NCBI RefSeq assembly: GCF_049898325.1 | Contig: NZ_JAFCXL010000001.1 | Coordinates: 372,001 to 436,000, forward strand | Source of the DNA: JAFCUW01 sp049898325 | Lineage (GTDB): Bacteria > Pseudomonadota > Gammaproteobacteria > Burkholderiales > Burkholderiaceae_D | DNA length: 64,000 nt | Reading direction: 5' to 3' | Shown here: piece after piece, positions 25,756 through 33,970 of the stretch | How the letters are laid out: every line of letters starts with the position of its first letter | Position numbering within the stretch: the stretch's first letter is position 1 | The notes under the pieces: model-generated | Told to the model about the DNA's origin: nothing | The model's input: the letters and a program-made list of their open reading frames with translations, nothing else | The model's database searches: none | Program-made: the position numbers and the translations under genes

Positions 25756-26475
25756 ATGAAAGCGATGATATTTGCCGCCGGCCGCGGCGAGCGCATGCGT
25801 CCCCTCACGGATGCCTGCCCCAAGCCCCTGCTCAAAGTACGGGGCCGCCCCCTGATCACCTGGCAGGTGCTCAACCTGGTGCGCGCCGGGATCACCGAGA
25901 TCGTCATCAACCACGCCCACCTGGGCCAGATGATCGAAGACGAACTGGGCGACGGCAGCGCCTACGGTGCCAGCATCGTCTACTCGCCCGAAGCGAGCGC
26001 GCTGGAGACGGCCGGCGGCGTCGCCAATGCCCTGCACCTGCTGGGCGAGGAACCGTTCGTGGCCGTCTCGGGAGACATCTACTGCCCGTATTTCGACTTC
26101 AGCCAGGTCAAGGACGTGTTGCACGACAAGGACATCTGGGGCCAGCCCCATCCCCCTGAAAAACGCGACGTCGCCTGGCTGTACCTGACGCCGAACCCGT
26201 GGCACAACCCGCAGGGCGACTTCGCCATCAATATGTACTCGCTGTCGAACGAGGGCACGCCGAAGTGGAATTTCGCCGGCATCGGCGTGTACCGCCCCGA
26301 GATGTTCGCGCAGATCACGCCGGGACAGCACGCAAAATTCAGCCCATTGATGCGCCAGTACATCGACCTGGGCCAGGTGGGCGGCGAAATCTACGATGGC
26401 CAGTGGGTCAACGTGGGCACCATCGAGCAGCTCGAAGAGCTCAATGCGCCGCTGAACCGGCGCGCCGCCTCATGA
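25756..26475 (+). CDS. murU: N-acetylmuramate alpha-1-phosphate uridylyltransferase
   Basis: A 239-residue nucleotidyltransferase. The N-terminal signature MKAMIFAAGRGERMRPLT with a following PKPLLKV is the nucleotide/metal-binding loop of the sugar-1-phosphate family. With AmgK directly upstream, the specific reaction is UTP + MurNAc-1-phosphate to UDP-MurNAc. Such a bypass typically confers fosfomycin tolerance in related bacteria. The pepP start codon overlaps its stop codon (ATGA). Confidence 0.93.
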   Translation: MKAMIFAAGRGERMRPLTDACPKPLLKVRGRPLITWQVLNLVRAGITEIVINHAHLGQMIEDELGDGSAYGASIVYSPEASALETAGGVANALHLLGEEPFVAVSGDIYCPYFDFSQVKDVLHDKDIWGQPHPPEKRDVAWLYLTPNPWHNPQGDFAINMYSLSNEGTPKWNFAGIGVYRPEMFAQITPGQHAKFSPLMRQYIDLGQVGGEIYDGQWVNVGTIEQLEELNAPLNRRAAS

Positions 26476-27818
26476 CGGCCGCCGTGGTGCGCGCCTGCGC
26501 CGCGCGGCGCGCAGCGGTGCTGGCGCGCATGCAGCCGGGCGCGGTGGCGATCCTGCCGACCACAGCGGAAGCGCTGCGCAATGGCGACGCCGAGTACCCG
26601 TACCGGCACGACAGCTATTTTTATTACCTGAGCGGCTTTTGCGAGCCCGACGCCGTGCTGGTGCTGGTGGCCGCGCGCGGCGCGCAGGCGGCCCAATCGA
26701 TCCTGTTCTGCCGGGCGAAAAACAGCGAGCGCGAGATCTGGGACGGCTTTCGCCATGGCCCCGACGGCGCCCGCGCGCACTTCGGCTTTGACGCCGCCTT
26801 CCCCATCGAAGAACTCGACACGGAGATGGCGCGCCTGCTGGCCGACGCCCCCGCCCTGTGGTACGCGCTGGGCCACAGCGCCGCCCTCGATGTGCAAATC
26901 AAGACCTGGCTGGCCGCCGTGCGCAGCCAGGCGCGCAGCGGCGTGCGTGCGCCCGCCGAGGCGCACGACCTGTTCGTGCTGCTCGATGAAATGCGCCTGA
27001 TCAAGGACGACAGCGAGCAGGCCACCATGCTGCGCGCGTCGCAAATTTCCGCCCGCGCCCATACACGCGCCATGAAGGCGGCGCGGCCCGGCATGTTCGA
27101 ATACGAACTCGAAGCGGAGCTGCTGCACGAATTTCGCCGCAGCGGCGCGCAGTCGCCCGCCTACACCTCGATCGTCGCCGCCGGCGCCAACGCCTGCGTG
27201 CTGCACTACGTGGCCAACAATGCGCAAAGCCGCGACGGCGACCTGATCCTGATCGACGCCGGCTGCGAGCTCGATGGCTACGCCGCCGACATCAGCCGCA
27301 CCTTCCCCGTCAACGGCCGCTTCAGCGCGCCGCAACGGGCCCTGTACGAACTGGTGCTGGCGGCGCAGAACGCGGCGCTGGCCGCGGCCCGTCCCGGCCT
27401 GCCCTACAGCGGCATGCACGACGCCGCCGTGGCGGTGCTGGCCGGCGGCATGCTCGACCTGGGCCTGCTCGACAAGGCCGTCGTCGGCAGCGTCGACGAC
27501 GTCATCGCCGAGCGCCTGCACCAGCAGTTTTACATGCACGGCACCGGCCACTGGCTGGGCATGGACGTGCACGACGTGGGCGCCTACCGCGACAGCCACC
27601 TGGACGGCAAACCCTCGCGCGCGCTGCTGGCGGGCATGGCACTGACGGTCGAACCGGGCATCTACGTGCGCCCCGCCGCCGGCGTGCCCGAGCAGTTCTG
27701 GCACATCGGCATCCGCATCGAGGACGACGTCATCATCGACGCCGGCGGCCACCGCATCCTGACGATCGACGCGCCGAAGACGGTGGCCGAGATCGAAGCG
27801 GCGATGGCGCCAGCATGA
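26472..27818 (+). CDS. pepP: Xaa-Pro aminopeptidase
   Basis: A 448-residue M24B metallopeptidase that removes an N-terminal residue preceding proline. The N-terminal creatinase-like domain starts RRAAVLARMQPGAVAILP. The pita-bread domain carries the dimetal ligands in LILIDAGCELDGYAADISRTFPV, HGTGHWLGMDVHDVG, and MALTVEPGIYV with the Glu pair towards the C-terminus. The start ATG overlaps the murU stop codon, and its own stop overlaps the ubiH start, so the four genes amgK-murU-pepP-ubiH are translationally coupled. Confidence 0.95.
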   Translation: MTAAVVRACAARRAAVLARMQPGAVAILPTTAEALRNGDAEYPYRHDSYFYYLSGFCEPDAVLVLVAARGAQAAQSILFCRAKNSEREIWDGFRHGPDGARAHFGFDAAFPIEELDTEMARLLADAPALWYALGHSAALDVQIKTWLAAVRSQARSGVRAPAEAHDLFVLLDEMRLIKDDSEQATMLRASQISARAHTRAMKAARPGMFEYELEAELLHEFRRSGAQSPAYTSIVAAGANACVLHYVANNAQSRDGDLILIDAGCELDGYAADISRTFPVNGRFSAPQRALYELVLAAQNAALAAARPGLPYSGMHDAAVAVLAGGMLDLGLLDKAVVGSVDDVIAERLHQQFYMHGTGHWLGMDVHDVGAYRDSHLDGKPSRALLAGMALTVEPGIYVRPAAGVPEQFWHIGIRIEDDVIIDAGGHRILTIDAPKTVAEIEAAMAPA

Positions 27819-28978
27819 GCGCGCCGGCCCACCCTGACACTGACATCGACGTCGACATCGCCATCTGCGGCGCCGGCCCGGTCGGCATGGCGCTGGCGCT
27901 GCTGCTGGTCAAGCGGGGGGTGGCGCCAGCGCGCATCGCCCTGCTCGACGCCAGGGCGCTGGCCGACGCGGTGGCCGATCCCCGCTCGATCGCCCTGTCC
28001 TACGGCAGCGAACAGCTGCTCGAACAGGCAGGCGCCTGGCCCTTGCCGGCCACGCCGATCCACCAGATCCACGTGTCGCGCCGCGGCCAGTTCGGCCGCA
28101 CCCTGATCGACCGCGCCGACCACCGCCTGCCGGCGCTGGGCTACGTCACCCGCTACGGCGAGCTGGCGGCGGCGCTGGCGGCAGCCTGTGCGGCCGCCGC
28201 CATCGCGCCGCTGCGTCCGGCACGCGTGGCCGGCATGGTCGAACACGGCGACGCCGTCAGCCTGCGCCTGGAAGACGGTCGCGTGCTGCGCGCGGCCATC
28301 GCCGTGCAGGCCGAGGGCGGCGTGTTCGGCCAGCAGGCCCCGCGCGCCGTGCAGCGAGACTACCAACAGAGCGCCGTCATCGCCCGGGTGGCGGCCAGCG
28401 CGCCGCTGGCCCACCGCGCCTTTGAGCGCTTCACCGACGAAGGCCCGCTGGCGCTGCTGCCGCAGGACGGCGCCGACGGCCTGCAATACGCGCTGGTATG
28501 GTGCGCCCGGCCGGACCAGGCGGCGCACTTGCTGGCGCTCGACGACGGCGCCTTCCTGGCGCGCCTGGGCGACATGTTCGGCGCCCGGCTGGGACGTTTT
28601 ACGGCCGTGTCGAAACGCGCCAGTTACCCGCTGGGCCTGAACGCCGACGCCGCCGCCACGGCGCGCACGGTCGCCATCGGCAATGCCGCGCAAACCCTGC
28701 ACCCGGTGGCCGGCCAGGGCCTGAACCTGGGCCTGCGCGACGCCGCCGTGCTGGCGCGCCTGCTGGCGGTGGCGCCCACGCCGGCGCAGCTGCAAGCCTT
28801 CGGCGCGGCACGCCAGCGCGACCGCAAGCTCACCATCGGCCTGACCGACAGCATGGCCAGGGTGTTCGCCGGCCAGGGCGCGCTGCAGGCGCTGCTGGGC
28901 CTGGGCCTGGGCGCCGTCGACGCGTTCGCACCGGCCCGTTCCCTGCTGGCCGAACTGATGATGTACGGCCGCCGCTAG
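27815..28978 (+). CDS. ubiH: UbiH-type FAD-dependent ubiquinone biosynthesis hydroxylase
   Basis: A 387-residue FAD monooxygenase of the UbiH/UbiF/VisC/COQ6 family. The FAD-binding ICGAGPVGMALALLL is at about residues 14-28, and the second FAD motif reads GNAAQTLHPVAGQGLNLGLRD, the UbiH variant (GNAAQTLHP) rather than the GDAAH form of UbiF/UbiI. Together with adjacency to pepP, as in E. coli pepP-ubiH, this favours 2-octaprenyl-6-methoxyphenol hydroxylase. The start overlaps the pepP stop codon by four bases. Confidence 0.87.
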   Translation: MSAPAHPDTDIDVDIAICGAGPVGMALALLLVKRGVAPARIALLDARALADAVADPRSIALSYGSEQLLEQAGAWPLPATPIHQIHVSRRGQFGRTLIDRADHRLPALGYVTRYGELAAALAAACAAAAIAPLRPARVAGMVEHGDAVSLRLEDGRVLRAAIAVQAEGGVFGQQAPRAVQRDYQQSAVIARVAASAPLAHRAFERFTDEGPLALLPQDGADGLQYALVWCARPDQAAHLLALDDGAFLARLGDMFGARLGRFTAVSKRASYPLGLNADAAATARTVAIGNAAQTLHPVAGQGLNLGLRDAAVLARLLAVAPTPAQLQAFGAARQRDRKLTIGLTDSMARVFAGQGALQALLGLGLGAVDAFAPARSLLAELMMYGRR

Positions 28979-28989
28979 CGGCCTGCCCC

Positions 28990-30000
28990 TTATTTAAGCG
29001 TGCGGTCGGCCGTGGCCGCCACATCGACGAGCAGGTTGGCCACCGCGTTGAAGAACGGCTGGTTGATGTGCTCGAAGGTGTCGCCCGGCTGGTGATAGTC
29101 GCCGTGGTCCTCCACCCCGAAATACAGGAACGGCACGCCGGCATCGTGGAACGGGCCGTGGTCGGAACTGTCGGTCCAGTCTTCCGACACGGCGCCCGGC
29201 AGCAGCTGGCCATGATCGTGACCCAGCTTGACGTTGACGGTATGGCGGCGCGCCGCCTCGGCCACCAGCGGCGCCAGCGCCGCCGTGTAGCTGGTGCCGG
29301 CGGCGAAAATCTCGTTGCGCTCGTTGTGGCTGACCATGTCGAAGTTCAGGTTGAGCGCCAGCTGCGCCTTCGCAAACGGCAGCGCCCCCATGAAAGCCTT
29401 GGCGCCCTGCAGGCCGATTTCTTCGCCGTCGAAGGCGGCAAAGACGATGGTGTGGGTGGGCGGATGGGCCTTGAAATAGGCCGCCACCGCCAGCATCGCC
29501 GCCACCCCCGAGGCATTGTCGTCGGCGCCCGGGTAGAGCTGGCCGCCCTTGCTGCCCAGGTGATCGTAGTGGGCCGAGACGACGATGAAGCGTTCGGGCA
29601 CGCCGCTGCCCTTGATGAAGCCGACGTAGTTGGCGGCATCGTTGTAACTGGTGCGAAACGGCCGGCCCGGCGTGAACAGGCCCTTCAGGCTCGTCACGGT
29701 AAAACTGAAAGGCTGCGCATAGGCGGCGCCGAACGGTGTCAGGCCCAGTTGCGTGAAGCGCTCCTGCAGGTAGGCGCGCGCCTTGTGACTGCCGGACGTG
29801 CCCGTGCGGCGGCCGTCGAAGGGCACCGAGGCCAGCGTGCGCACGTCGTCGAACAGGCGCGCGCTGTCGACCAGCGCGGGCGATGGCGCCACGCCGGCCG
29901 GCAGCGACACCACGGTGGCGCTGCCGCCGTCATGGGCGACGACAAAGGCGCCGACGGCGAACAGCAGGGCGGCCAGGATGGCCAGGCGCGATTTTTTCAT
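28990..30000 (-). CDS. M28 family zinc peptidase
   Basis: A 336-residue exported aminopeptidase-like enzyme. N-terminal signal or anchor MKKSRLAILAALLFAVGAFVV. The zinc ligands are visible in order: His and Asp of HYDHLGSKGGQLYPGADDNASGVA, the Glu-Glu of FAAFDGEEIGLQGAKAF, Asp of NFDMVSHNER, and the late His of TDSSDHGPFHDAGVPFLYFG. Location is periplasmic or secreted. Its 3' end meets ubiH 11 bp away, convergently. It is monocistronic, with its start next to the pnt terminator. Confidence 0.9.
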   Translation of the reverse strand: MKKSRLAILAALLFAVGAFVVAHDGGSATVVSLPAGVAPSPALVDSARLFDDVRTLASVPFDGRRTGTSGSHKARAYLQERFTQLGLTPFGAAYAQPFSFTVTSLKGLFTPGRPFRTSYNDAANYVGFIKGSGVPERFIVVSAHYDHLGSKGGQLYPGADDNASGVAAMLAVAAYFKAHPPTHTIVFAAFDGEEIGLQGAKAFMGALPFAKAQLALNLNFDMVSHNERNEIFAAGTSYTAALAPLVAEAARRHTVNVKLGHDHGQLLPGAVSEDWTDSSDHGPFHDAGVPFLYFGVEDHGDYHQPGDTFEHINQPFFNAVANLLVDVAATADRTLK

Positions 30001-30050
30001 GGGGAGTCCGTTGATGGCGATGCGAGCAGCATAACAAAGATGCGCAAACC

Positions 30051-30088
30051 AAAAAAAAGCGGGCGACGCCGTTGCCGGCGCGCCCGCG
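30051..30088 (-). terminator. Intrinsic terminator of the pnt operon
   Basis: On the minus strand a GC-rich stem (GCGGGCG ... CGCCCGC, with an inner CGCCG/CGGCG pairing) is followed by eight T residues. It lies about 180 bp past the pntB stop codon, beyond the repeat at 30111-30272, so that repeat is expected to be transcribed as part of the pnt 3' UTR. Confidence 0.8.
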
Positions 30089-30110
30089 CAGGATGGCGAC
30101 GAAACGCCGC

Positions 30111-30272
30111 TTAGAACCTATCCCGGTAGGTAGGAGGAAGCGGATTGCGATGCATGGCAGCCGAGGGCAAGGCGCGAGGATGACGCATGGCGAGCCATGC
30201 GAAGACGAGCAACGCCGCCATCGGTTGCCAGGCGCGCAAGCAGCGACTCCGAACTACCGGGATAGGTTCTTA
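30111..30272. repeat. 162-bp intergenic repeat, copy A
   Basis: A 162 bp element bounded by 19 bp inverted repeats matching at 18 of 19 positions (30111-30129 and 30254-30272; the right end read on minus is TAAGAACCTATCCCGGTAG). The 124 bp interior aligns without gaps, in reverse orientation, to that of the copy at 52289-52450 with 22 mismatches (about 82% identity by hand). Inside is a palindrome GCATGGCGAGCCATGC. No reading frame of note. The right terminal bases form the TAA stop of pntB. The size and inverted ends resemble a MITE, ERIC or similar mobile palindromic element; I do not recognise the family. Confidence 0.85.
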
Positions 30273-31736
30273 GTCGACCGCCTTGACCATCGCCTCGATG
30301 ACCTTCTTGGCGTCGCCGAACACCATCATCGTGTTGGCTTGATAGAACAGGTCATTGTCCAGGCCTGCGTAGCCGGACGCCATCGAGCGCTTGTTGACGA
30401 TGATGCTTTTCGCCTTGTACGCTTCCAGGATCGGCATGCCGGCGATGGCCGATTTCGGGTCCTTGGCGGCGGGGTTGACGACGTCGTTGGCGCCCAACAC
30501 CAGCACCACGTCGGTCTGGCCGAATTCGCCGTTGATGTCTTCCATCTCGAACACCTGGTCGTACGGCACCTCCGCTTCGGCCAGCAGCACGTTCATGTGG
30601 CCCGGCATGCGCCCGGCCACCGGGTGGATCGCGTACTTGACGATGACGCCCTTGTGGGTCAGCTTTTCGACCAGCTCCTTCAACGCGTGCTGGGCGCGCG
30701 CCACGGCCAGGCCGTAGCCGGGCACGATGATGACGGTTTCGGCATTGCTCATGATGAAAGCAGCATCGTCGGCCGAGCCGGTTTTCACGGGACGCTGTTC
30801 CTGCGCGCCGCCCGCCGCCTCGGCCGGGGCGCCGCCGAAGCCGCCCAGGATGACGTTGAAGAACGAGCGGTTCATCGCCTTGCACATGATGTACGACAGG
30901 ATCGCACCGCTCGACCCCACCAGCGAGCCGGCGATGATCAGCATCGAGTTATTGAGCGAGAAGCCGATGCCGGCGGCCGCCCAGCCCGAATAGGAATTGA
31001 GCATCGACACCACCACCGGCATGTCGGCGCCGCCGATGGGGATGATGATGAGCACACCCAGCACGAAGGCCAGCGCCGTCATGATGATGAACGGCGTCCA
31101 CGCCGGCTGCACGCCGGGGGCGAAGCAGAACACCAGGCCCAGGCTGACGATGGCAATGGCGACGACCAGGTTGATGATGTGCTGGCCGGGGAAGCTGACG
31201 GGCGCGCCCTGGAACAGGCGGAACTTGTATTTGCCGGCCAGTTTGCCGAAGGCGATCACGGAACCGGAAAAGGTGACGGCGCCGACAAAGGTGCCGATGA
31301 ACAGTTCGAGCCGGTTACCGAAGGGCAGCGCGGTGTCGCGGGTGGCGATCTGGAACGCCCACGGCTCGGAGACGGCGGCGACGGCGATGCACACGGCCGC
31401 CAGGCCGATCAGCGAGTGCATGGCGGCGACCAGTTCGGGCATCTTGGTCATTTCCACCTTCCTGGCCGCGTAGGCGCCGATCGCCCCGCCCACCACCACG
31501 CCGAACAGCACCAGCGGAAAACCCAGCGCGCCGCTGCTCGCCTGCGCCTTCAGTTTGAAAATCAGGGCCACCGTGGTCAGCGCGGCGATCGCCATGCCGG
31601 CCATGCCGAAGGCATTGCCCAGCCGCGCCGTGGCGGGCGAGGACAAGCCTTTCAGGGCCTGGATGAAGCACACCGAGGCGACCAGGTACAGCATGGTCAC
31701 CAGGTTCATGCTGACAAGGGAAAGCAGGTCGTTCAT
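30270..31736 (-). CDS. pntB: NAD(P) transhydrogenase subunit beta
   Basis: A 488-residue inner-membrane subunit of the proton-translocating transhydrogenase that couples the proton gradient to NADPH formation from NADH. About nine N-terminal membrane segments precede the cytosolic NADP-binding domain III, which has VIIVPGYGLAVARAQHALKEL, AIHPVAGRMPGHMNVLLAEAEVPYD and VVLVLGANDVVNPAAKDPKSAIAGMPIL. It overlaps pntAB by four bases. The final TAA codon lies in the end of the 162 bp repeat. Confidence 0.96.
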   Translation of the reverse strand: MNDLLSLVSMNLVTMLYLVASVCFIQALKGLSSPATARLGNAFGMAGMAIAALTTVALIFKLKAQASSGALGFPLVLFGVVVGGAIGAYAARKVEMTKMPELVAAMHSLIGLAAVCIAVAAVSEPWAFQIATRDTALPFGNRLELFIGTFVGAVTFSGSVIAFGKLAGKYKFRLFQGAPVSFPGQHIINLVVAIAIVSLGLVFCFAPGVQPAWTPFIIMTALAFVLGVLIIIPIGGADMPVVVSMLNSYSGWAAAGIGFSLNNSMLIIAGSLVGSSGAILSYIMCKAMNRSFFNVILGGFGGAPAEAAGGAQEQRPVKTGSADDAAFIMSNAETVIIVPGYGLAVARAQHALKELVEKLTHKGVIVKYAIHPVAGRMPGHMNVLLAEAEVPYDQVFEMEDINGEFGQTDVVLVLGANDVVNPAAKDPKSAIAGMPILEAYKAKSIIVNKRSMASGYAGLDNDLFYQANTMMVFGDAKKVIEAMVKAVD

Positions 31737-32065
31737 GCGTGCTCTCCCGTGGTGACAGCGGCGGCGGCCTTGGCCTTCGGTTCCTTCTTCTTGAACATCT
31801 CCAGCATGCGCTGGGTCACCAGGAAGCCGCCGAACACGTTGACGGCGGCCAGCGCCACCGCCAGGGTACCGGCGACCTGGCCGACGATCCCTTCGGTCAG
31901 GCCGGCAGCCAGCATGGCGCCGACGATGATGATGGCCGAGATGGCGTTGGTGACAGCCATCAGCGGCGTGTGCAGCGCCGGGGTGACGGTCCAGACCACG
32001 TGGTAGCCGACATAAATGGCCAGCACGAAGATGATGATGTTGATGATGGTATGGCTAATTTCCAT
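31733..32065 (-). CDS. pntAB: NAD(P) transhydrogenase subunit alpha part 2 (membrane)
   Basis: A 110-residue membrane subunit corresponding to the C-terminal membrane segments of E. coli PntA (YHVVWTVTPALHTPLMAVTNAISAIIIVGAM is the conserved domain II signature), followed by a charged KKKEPKAKAAAA tail. The alpha subunit is split into two genes here, as in many alpha- and betaproteobacteria. The ATG at 32065 gives the normal start; a longer frame upstream runs into the pntAA-pntAB gap. Confidence 0.95.
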   Translation of the reverse strand: MEISHTIINIIIFVLAIYVGYHVVWTVTPALHTPLMAVTNAISAIIIVGAMLAAGLTEGIVGQVAGTLAVALAAVNVFGGFLVTQRMLEMFKKKEPKAKAAAAVTTGEHA

Positions 32066-32109
32066 GGGTCTCTCCTGATTCAGTATGGTTGATACGCGAC
32101 GGCGCGGTC

Positions 32110-33222
32110 TCAGCTGCGCAGCACGACGCCGTCGGCGCACACCAGCGACGCCTTGACGATTTCATCGTCGCGGTCGATCACCAGTTGCTCGTCCTTGTCG
32201 ATGATCAGCTTCAGAAAATCGAGCACGTTGCGGGCGTACAGGGCCGAGGCGTCGGCCGCCACCAGGGTGGCCAGGTCGGGCTCGCCGACGATGTGCACGC
32301 CGTGGCGGACGACGGTCTTGTTCAGTTCCGACAGGGGGCAATTGCCGCCCTGGGACACGGCCAGATCGACGATCACGGAACCGGGTTTCATGGCCTTGAC
32401 GGTGTCCTCGGAAATGAGCACGGGCGCGGGCCGGCCGGGAATCAAGGCGGTGGTGATGATGATGTCGGCCAGCTTGGCCCGTTCGTGCACCAGTTCGGCC
32501 TGGCGGCGCATCCAGTCGGCCGGCATGGCGCGCGCATAGCCGCCGGCGCCCTTGGCGATCTCGCGCTCTTCGTCCGTCAGGTAGGGCACGTCGATGAACT
32601 TGGCGCCCAGCGACTCGACCTGCTCCTTGACGGGCGGGCGCACGTCGGACGCCTCGATGACGGCGCCGAGCCGCTTGGCCGTGGCAATGGCCTGCAGGCC
32701 GGCCACGCCGACCCCCATGATCAGCACGCGCGCCGCCTTGACGGTGCCGGCCGCCGTCATCAGCATCGGCATGAAGCGCTGGTAGGTGTTGGCCGCCACC
32801 ATCACCGCCTTGTAGCCGGCGATGTTCGCTTGCGAGGACAGCACGTCCATCGACTGCGCGCGGGTAATGCGCGGCACCGCTTCGAGCGCAAAGGCGCGCA
32901 GCCGGGACGCCGCCATGGCGGCCAGGTTGTCGCGGTCGAAGGGATTGAGCATGCCGATCAGGACTGCATCGGCCTGCATCAGCGCGCGTTGTTCGGCGTC
33001 GGGGGCGCGCACGGTGAGCACGATGTCGGCGCCGAACGCATCGGCGGCGCTGCCGATGGTGGCGCCGGCGGCGCTGTAAGCCTCGTCGGTGACGGACGCT
33101 TGCAAGCCGGCGCCGGACTGCACGATGACCTGGTGTTTGGCGGCAAGTTTCTTGACGGTCTCGGGCGTGGCAGCGACGCGGGTTTCCCCCGACCGTGTTT
33201 CGGCCGGTATGCCTATTCTCAT
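32110..33222 (-). CDS. pntAA: NAD(P) transhydrogenase subunit alpha part 1 (NAD-binding)
   Basis: A 370-residue soluble NAD(H)-binding domain I of the transhydrogenase, related to alanine dehydrogenase. Start MRIGIPAETRSGETRVAATPETV; the Rossmann fold is in RVLIMGVGVAGLQAIATAKRLGAVIEASDVRP, and the mobile loop near PGRPAPVLI. First gene of pntAA-pntAB-pntB. Upstream is a 250 bp region shared with the divergent nudJ-like gene. ATG 33222 is preceded by AGGAGACATTCCA, a good ribosome binding site. Confidence 0.96.
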   Translation of the reverse strand: MRIGIPAETRSGETRVAATPETVKKLAAKHQVIVQSGAGLQASVTDEAYSAAGATIGSAADAFGADIVLTVRAPDAEQRALMQADAVLIGMLNPFDRDNLAAMAASRLRAFALEAVPRITRAQSMDVLSSQANIAGYKAVMVAANTYQRFMPMLMTAAGTVKAARVLIMGVGVAGLQAIATAKRLGAVIEASDVRPPVKEQVESLGAKFIDVPYLTDEEREIAKGAGGYARAMPADWMRRQAELVHERAKLADIIITTALIPGRPAPVLISEDTVKAMKPGSVIVDLAVSQGGNCPLSELNKTVVRHGVHIVGEPDLATLVAADASALYARNVLDFLKLIIDKDEQLVIDRDDEIVKASLVCADGVVLRS

Positions 33223-33386
33223 TGGAATGTCTCCTGGATTGATAAACTGTCTAGAATCTAACACGTAAGAGTACGCAACGTCAGCCCTACGAACGCTAAT
33301 TGCAGCGATCGAAACGATCGGCGTTGCATACCACGGCAAATCGCAAAGAAGCTGTCTCAGGTCAATGATAGTTTGTCGTATTTCCG

Positions 33387-33438
33387 CTTGACGGCCCTTG
33401 ACAATGCCGGCGCGGCCGGCGCGGACAGCGCCGTCAAG
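33387..33438. promoter_or_regulatory. Nested inverted repeats upstream of the nudJ-mnmA operon
   Basis: A perfect 9 bp inverted repeat CTTGACGGC (33387-33395) / GCCGTCAAG (33430-33438) encloses a second palindrome GCCGGC-GCG-GCCGGC (33406-33420). A further CGATCG-AAA-CGATCG palindrome lies at 33306-33320 nearer pntAA. No T-run follows, so a terminator is unlikely. The structure ends 35 nt before the nudJ start and could be an operator or a 5' UTR hairpin. Function not known. Confidence 0.4.
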
Positions 33439-33472
33439 GTAGAATACCGGCTCATTTCGAAAGCCCATCCTC

Positions 33473-33970
33473 ATGCCGAATGTCTGGAAACCCTCCGTCA
33501 CAGTTGCCGCCGTCATCGAACGGGACGGCCGCTTCCTGGTCATCGAAGAAGAGACCAGCGAGGGCGTGCGGCTGAACCAGCCAGCCGGCCATCTGGACCC
33601 GCACGAGTCGCTCGAGCAGGCGGTGGTGCGCGAGGTGCTGGAAGAAACCGCGCACGATTTCACCGCCACCGGCCTGGTCGGCATGTACATGTCGCGCTAC
33701 ATGTCGAAGCGGCGCGGCGTCGACGTCACCTATCTGCGCTTCACCTTTTGCGGCGTGGCCGGCCAGGAGCACGACCAGCCGCTCGACGAGGGCATCCTGC
33801 GCACCATGTGGATGACGCGCGACGAACTGGCCGCCTGCCAGGAGCGCCACCGCAGCCCCATCGTGCTGCGCTGCGTCGACGATTACCTGGCCGCGCGCGC
33901 AGCCGGCACGCTCGCGCCGCTCGCGCTGCTGCACACGCACGCCTCGGTGTTCGAGGGGGGCCTGGAATGA
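33473..33970 (+). CDS. NUDIX hydrolase (NudJ-like)
   Basis: A 165-residue NUDIX pyrophosphatase. The Nudix box is GHLDPHESLEQAVVREVLEE followed by TA; the Gly normally in the EExG position is Ala, a minor deviation. Start PNVWKPSVTVAAVIERDGRFLVIEEE and the NQPAGHL segment match NudJ, which in E. coli hydrolyses nucleoside di- and triphosphates and HMP pyrophosphate. As in E. coli, the gene sits directly upstream of mnmA (overlapping ATGA), which supports orthology. No experiment-specific substrate can be assigned. Confidence 0.87.
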   Translation: MPNVWKPSVTVAAVIERDGRFLVIEEETSEGVRLNQPAGHLDPHESLEQAVVREVLEETAHDFTATGLVGMYMSRYMSKRRGVDVTYLRFTFCGVAGQEHDQPLDEGILRTMWMTRDELAACQERHRSPIVLRCVDDYLAARAAGTLAPLALLHTHASVFEGGLE

